Assembly (NCBI GenBank): GCA_031216445.1
Contig: CM062209.1
Span: 25,186,001 to 25,250,000, forward strand
Source: Lateolabrax maculatus
Lineage: Eukaryota > Chordata > Actinopteri > Acropomatiformes > Lateolabracidae
DNA length: 64,000 bases
Direction: 5' to 3'
This document shows positions 60,119-64,000 of this stretch, one piece after another; position 1 is the first letter of the stretch; every line of letters begins with the position of its first letter. The notes under the pieces were generated by a model that saw only the letters and a program-made list of their open reading frames with translations, ran no database searches and had not been told where the DNA came from. Made by a program: the position numbers and the translations under genes.

Positions 60119-61372
60119 AGGCGGAGCTGGGTGGAAATGGCTGCATTTAGTATTTAAGATGGACAAATCTCTGCAAGAGACACCACTTCCTCTGCAAGTG
60201 GGGCACAAAGATGATGATCCTCAACTGTTCATCAAGTACAATGATTTCCTTTGTTAACGTAGCATTGCCAACGCCATTGACACTACATAAAAAAGGAGGC
60301 AGAGTTGGGTGGAAATGGCTGCATTCAGTATTTAAGATGGACAAATCCTGCAAGAATTTGCAGTCACATTCTAGAATTGCAGGACAAGAAAATAGAATAA
60401 TGCGCTTTGATGTTGGGGTTGGATTCCGTACTGAAGCCATACAATCCCTAAACTAAATCTGCCTCTTTGTGTTGCTTTTAAACTACTGCTGATAAAACAT
60501 CAGCTGGACACTGCCAATGACGTGCATCAAGTAAAGTCTTTAAGATGATTTAACATGATCCTCATCTGTTCATCAAGTACAATGATTTCCTTTTTTAACG
60601 TAGCATTGCCAACGCCATTGACACTACATAAAAAAGGAGGCAGAGTTGGGTGGAAATGGCTGCATTTAGTATTTAAGATGGACAAATCTCTGCAAGAGAC
60701 ACCACTTCCTCTGCAAGTGGGGCACAAAGATGATGACCCTCACCTGTTCATCAAGTAGAATGACTTCCTTTTTTAACGTAGCATTGCCAACACCATTGAA
60801 ACTTTATGAAAAAAGAAGGCGGAGTTGGGTGGAAATGTCTGCATTTAGTATTTAAGATGGACAAATCTCTGCAAGAGACACCACTTCCTCTGCAAGTGGG
60901 GCACAAAGATGATGATCCTCATCTGTTCATCAAGTACAATGATTTCCATTTTTAACGTAGCATTGCCAACGCCATTGACACTTCATAAAAAAGGAGGCAG
61001 AGTTGGGTGGAAATGGCTGCATTCAGTATTTAAGATGGACAAATCTCTGCAAGAATTTGTAGTCACATTCTAGAATTGCAGGACAAGAAAATAGAATAAT
61101 GCGCTTTGATGTTGGGGTTGGATTCCGTACTGAAGCCATACAATCCCTTAACTAAATCTGCCTCTTTGTGTTGCTTTTAAACTACTGCTGATAAAACATC
61201 AGCTGGACACTGCCAATGACGTGCATCAAGTAAAGTCTTTAAGATGATTTAAGATGATCCTCATCTGTTCATCAAGTAGAATGACTTCCTTTTTTAACGT
61301 AGCATTGCCAACACCATTGAAACTTTATAAAAAAAGAAGGCGGAGTTGGGTGGAAATGGCTGCATTCAGTAT

Positions 61373-61376
61373 ATAA
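61373..61376. other. Degenerate TTAA target site (ATAA) at the left junction
   Basis: Intact repeat copies read CAGTATTTAAGATGG; here CAGTATATAA is followed by CCCTTGTG. Aligned base for base, TTAA has become ATAA and the host repeat stops. The same tetramer ATAA precedes the first internal unit at 38927-38930. Confidence 0.7.
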
Positions 61377-61410
61377 CCCTTGTGTTGTCCTCTGGGTCGA
61401 GGTGACCCGG
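61377..61410 (+). repeat. Left terminal repeat (piggyBac-type end)
   Basis: CCCTTGTGTTGTCC followed by a GGGTC ... GACCC inverted motif. Ends of this form are widespread among fish piggyBac elements. It pairs with the right end at 56504-56517. Confidence 0.7.
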
Positions 61411-61860
61411 TGGCCGAAAATGTCCTTCTGTGTATGTAAATGTTGTTATGTATGACATTTGTGATTCTTGAAGCGGTTATCTTTTGTTTTTAGTTTGTTT
61501 CTTGACAATAGGAACAGATTAAGAAACAGAATAAAGGAAAAGGATGACACAAACATATGATACATTCATATCGCAGAGCCGCTACTTTATTGTAGTAGTA
61601 GTAGTAGTAGCAGCCCTCGCGTCGTCCTCTGGGTCGATGTGACCCGGCGTCCAAAAAAAAAAACATCCCTTTGTGTGAGCAGGCGTATGTGCATGACATT
61701 TGTGATTCTTGAAGCAGTCATCTTTTGTTTTCTTTTATTTTTTTTAATGATAGAAACAGAGTAAGAAACAGAATAAAGGAAATAATGACACAAACGCTTG
61801 GTATCACAGAGCCACTACTTTATTTTAGTTATCCATTGTTTTAGTTCAGTTCAGTTCAAT

Positions 61861-62409
61861 TCAGTTGTATACATTTCGCCGGGACCATCTCTGTATGGCG
61901 TCGCACGTGCCGACGGGGTGCGAGCAGACCTGGATCGTCTGAGCATCGTTGAAGCCGTCGTCCCAGCAGAACTCTTCCGTGCAGGGGATGAGGCCGCCGC
62001 CGCCGCCGCCGCGTCTCAGCGCCGAACGAGGCTGGACTCTGTCCCCGTGGACTCCTTCTTGTCCCTTTTCTTCTTCTTCTTCTTCTTCTCGTGCTCCTGC
62101 TTCTCCTGCTTCTCCTGCTTCTACTTTTCCTTCTACTTCTGCTCGTGCTTCTTCTGCTTGTGCTCCTGCTTCTCCTGCTTCTACTTTTCCTTCTTCTTCG
62201 GGCTCCCCGTCCACCACGTCGTACGGCCCAAAGTCGTCGAGCGCGGAGAATGGGTTAGCGCACTGCGCCTCTATCCCGGCGTGCAATTTGGCATGCAATT
62301 TGGCGTACCTGACGACAAACTCGGGGCCGTAGAGCCGGCACTGATCCGGAGACATGCGGATGAACTGGTTAAAGTTGTCAAAGTGGTCGACGAAAGCGTA
62401 CATTCCCAT
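61861..62409 (-). pseudogene. Second copy of the polyQ/acidic gene, broken by a frameshift
   Basis: The minus-strand frame from the internal Met (MGMYAFVDHFDNFNQF) to RNVYN matches the gene at 40123-40932, with a shorter Glu/Ala repeat. Upstream, the T run at 62443-62448 has six T where the first copy has seven (40803-40809). This shifts the frame and detaches the polyglutamine N-terminus, whose CAG run is also shorter (62493-62519). A shorter protein could still start at the internal Met, so loss of function is likely but not certain. Confidence 0.6.
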
Positions 62410-63455
62410 GGCTACTAGGCACTTGCAGAGCAGAGGGTCACGTCTTTTTTATTTTTATGCTCCCAGAGACGTTCATGTGGTCTCCAGGCAAACCGCTGCT
62501 GCTGCTGCTGCTGCTGCTGCCACCTCCTCATCATTATCATTTCTTCAGCCCCGTTCCTCATCTTGATTTCTGTTGCGCGAGTCATCATCTGCTTTTGAAC
62601 ATTTTCCCACTATAGGGGATTTTATGTGTGACTCATCCCCTTCTTCTTCTTCTTCTTCTTCTTCTTCCTCCCCACGAGCGTCGGGCCTCCGCGACCCGTC
62701 ACTCCTCTCCTTCCACTCGTCCTTCCCCTTGTCCTCCTTCTTCTTCTTCTTCTTCTTCTTCTTCTTCTTCTTCTCACTGTCACTCTCGCCGCCTCCGCAC
62801 GCTCTTGTGCCTCCTGCTGGCAGGAATGTGCACATAGCTGCCTGAACTGGACGGTTTTTCTTTCACGGCCACAAGGAGCCAGTGTTCTTCTCCTGGAGTT
62901 ACACTGGGAGCCAGTGTTCTTCTCCTGGAGTTACACGGAAATCGATTTTTAAAAGACCCCCCCTCACCCACGTTTCTCCCGCGAGCAGCGGGCCTCCGTG
63001 ACCCGACGATGCGTGGCCCCTCCACTTTCCACTCGTCCTTCGCCTCGTCCTTCTACTTCTTCTCCTATTTCCCCTCTCCTCTTCGCCTTTCACGTTGTCC
63101 CTCCGCACGCCCTCATTCCTCCCAGCGCACGACCGGCCTCCGTGACCCGACGAGGCGTGGCCCCTCCACTTTCCACTCGTCCTTCGCCTCGTCCTTCTAC
63201 TTCTTCTCCTTCCTTCGCAACGTCCTTCTACTTCTTCTCCTTTTTTTCCCTCTCCTCTTCGCCTTTCTCGCTGTCCCTCCGCACACCCTCGTTCCTCCCG
63301 GCGCGCGGCGGGCCTCGGCGGCCCAACGAGGCGTCGCCCCTCCACTTTCCCATCGTCCTTCGCCTCGTCCTTCCACTTCTTCTCCTTTTTTTTCTCTCCT
63401 CTTCTCCTTCTCACCCTCGTTCCTCCCAGTGCCTGGCGGGCCTCTGCGACCCGGC

Positions 63456-63858
63456 GTCACGGTGGCTATCTTTGTGTATTTCTGCGTGCATTTCTGCCCT
63501 TCGCTTGAATGCGAAGGATAAGTCATTTCAGAGGGTAATACTGTACTTTTTACTCCACTACATTTGTGATTGTTATTGTGATAAGTTTGCAGATTCCGAT
63601 TTTACATTGAAAAAACGTGATGGTTTCATAGACTAGGATGCAGTATAATACATGAAAAGTTTGTTTTCTTAAAAACATATCCTATAATGATGTAACACTG
63701 ACAGGGGCCGCAGACTGTCATAACGGCTCATTTTTTTTTGTTATGGTAACAGGATTTGCTTTGTTTCCTGACACGCTACAGCTTCTACCCAGATAGAGAG
63801 AATACCAAAACCTTATGACACAGCATCTTTGAAGGGGCTGTTTGTCACGTCGGCGACC
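63456..63858. other. Non-coding host DNA between the element fragment and the 5S gene
   Basis: AT-rich, no gene. TACTTTTTACTCCACTACATTT (63541 onward) resembles a motif common in dispersed fish repeats. GCCCTTCGCTTGAATGCGAAGG near 63498-63519 forms a short inverted repeat. Confidence 0.5.
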
Positions 63859-63977
63859 GCTTACGGCCACACCACCCTCAACGCGCTCGATCTCGTCCGA
63901 TCTCGGAGGCCAAGCAGGGTCGGGCCTGGTTAGTACTTGGATGGGAGACCGCCTGGGAATACCAGGTGCTGTAAGCT
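63859..63977 (+). rRNA. rn5s: 5S ribosomal RNA gene
   Basis: 119 nt from GCTTACGGCCACACCACCC to GCTGTAAGCT. The ends pair as the terminal stem (GCTTAC with GTAAGC). The internal promoter is intact (AAGCAGGGTCGGGCCTGG, GATGGGAGACCGCCTGGGAA), and a TTTT run at 63977-63980 gives the RNA polymerase III stop. CCCTCAACGCGCTCGATC differs from the usual vertebrate CCCTGAACGCGCCCGATC at two positions, so this may be a variant or a recent pseudogene copy. The tail does not look like that of a 5S-derived SINE within the 20 bases available. Confidence 0.9.
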
Positions 63978-64000
63978 TTTTCCACTCCGTTTAAAAAGGT

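Larger units (their letters stand above)
56522..61376 (+). other. Host segment: miR-430 cluster with promoter-like repeats
   Basis: This 4.9-kb segment has a composition quite unlike the element (AT-rich, no long frames). It holds 16 miR-430-like hairpins in repeating order and several copies of a promoter-like block. A block of about 0.9 kb at 57084-58000 is repeated at 59249-60050, and part of it again at 58680-59010, showing tandem growth. Known of the family: teleost miR-430 genes are multicopy clusters transcribed at the start of zygotic transcription and clear maternal mRNAs. The segment is bounded on both sides by transposon ends at TTAA-like sites. Confidence 0.85.
59752..61376. repeat. 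Hairpin-free part of the miR-430 segment: promoter-like and flank repeats
   Basis: No gene or hairpin with the seed. Alternating copies of two blocks are seen: the promoter-like block (CATTGCCAACGCCATTGACA to AAATCTCTGCAAGAG) and a block that elsewhere follows class I hairpins (GTAGTCACATTCTAGAATTG to AACTACTGCTGATAAAACAT). CCACTTCCTCTGCAAGTGG can form a small stem with a CTCTGC-type loop. The last promoter-like copy is cut at 61376 by the second element copy. Confidence 0.75.
61377..63455 (+). mobile_element. Second, truncated copy of the element's left-end repeat
   Basis: It begins with the piggyBac-like end CCCTTGTGTTGTCCTCTGGG and follows the order found at 39603-43962: type A unit, type B unit (61613), the polyQ/acidic gene (broken), CTT tracts (62640-62775) and a short CT-rich 145-bp array (about 62985-63450, three to four units). 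Homology to the large element stops near 63455, at the end of that array, and unrelated DNA follows. It is either a deleted full insertion or a product of recombination between direct repeats. Confidence 0.75.

Noticed and set aside
63859..64000. 5S-derived SINE rather than a 5S gene
   Set aside because: Length, terminal stem, internal promoter and TTTT stop are intact; only two differences from the usual sequence are evident, and no SINE tail is visible in the remaining bases.

Overview
This window comes from a teleost fish chromosome, and most of it is an endogenous herpesvirus of the Alloherpesviridae type fused to a piggyBac DNA transposon. That is the architecture of the element family described in medaka as Teratorn. 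The fish assignment rests on a cluster of miR-430-family hairpins (a teleost family), a vertebrate 5S rRNA gene at the right edge, and eukaryotic splice sites and AATAAA signals. The virus assignment rests on a block of long, intact, tightly packed genes on both strands: a likely major capsid protein, a giant protein ending in an OTU-like cysteine protease motif, a FEN1/XPG-like nuclease, a PD-(D/E)XK nuclease and a multi-span membrane protein. Most other viral genes are clearly coding but not recognisable by eye.

Layout. 1-38.6 kb: viral unique region with about 17 genes. It includes one gene running off the left edge and one spliced, minus-strand RING-like gene whose introns join in frame. 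38.9-45.2 kb: repeats. These are a 0.2-kb family starting with a piggyBac-like end (CCCTTGTGTTGTCC), a polyQ/acidic minus-strand gene, a CT-rich array of about 145 bp units, and arrays of about 110 and 80-90 bp units. 45.4-52.1 kb: a G+A-rich 112-bp array with a 2,009-bp higher-order period that repeats a consensus-like splice donor. 52.3-56.46 kb: a two-exon piggyBac transposase with all expected motifs, ending 54 bp before the element's right end.

The right end (inverted repeat 56504-56517) abuts TTAA (56518-56521), and then a different kind of DNA begins. This is a 4.9-kb host segment (56522-61376) with 16 miR-430-like hairpins and many copies of a promoter-like repeat. At 61377 a second copy of the element's left end begins, inserted at the equivalent TTAA (now ATAA) of another copy of the same promoter-like repeat. 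This second copy is a 2.1-kb fragment ending near 63455. About 0.4 kb of other fish DNA follows, then the 5S rRNA gene.

The most notable picture is a herpesvirus-transposon element that has landed at least twice in TTAA sites of the miR-430 promoter repeats, a locus family known for very early embryonic transcription. Direct repeats that begin with a piggyBac end, both inside the large element and at the start of the fragment, suggest how transposon ends and viral terminal repeats became combined. Functions of unrecognised viral genes are left open.
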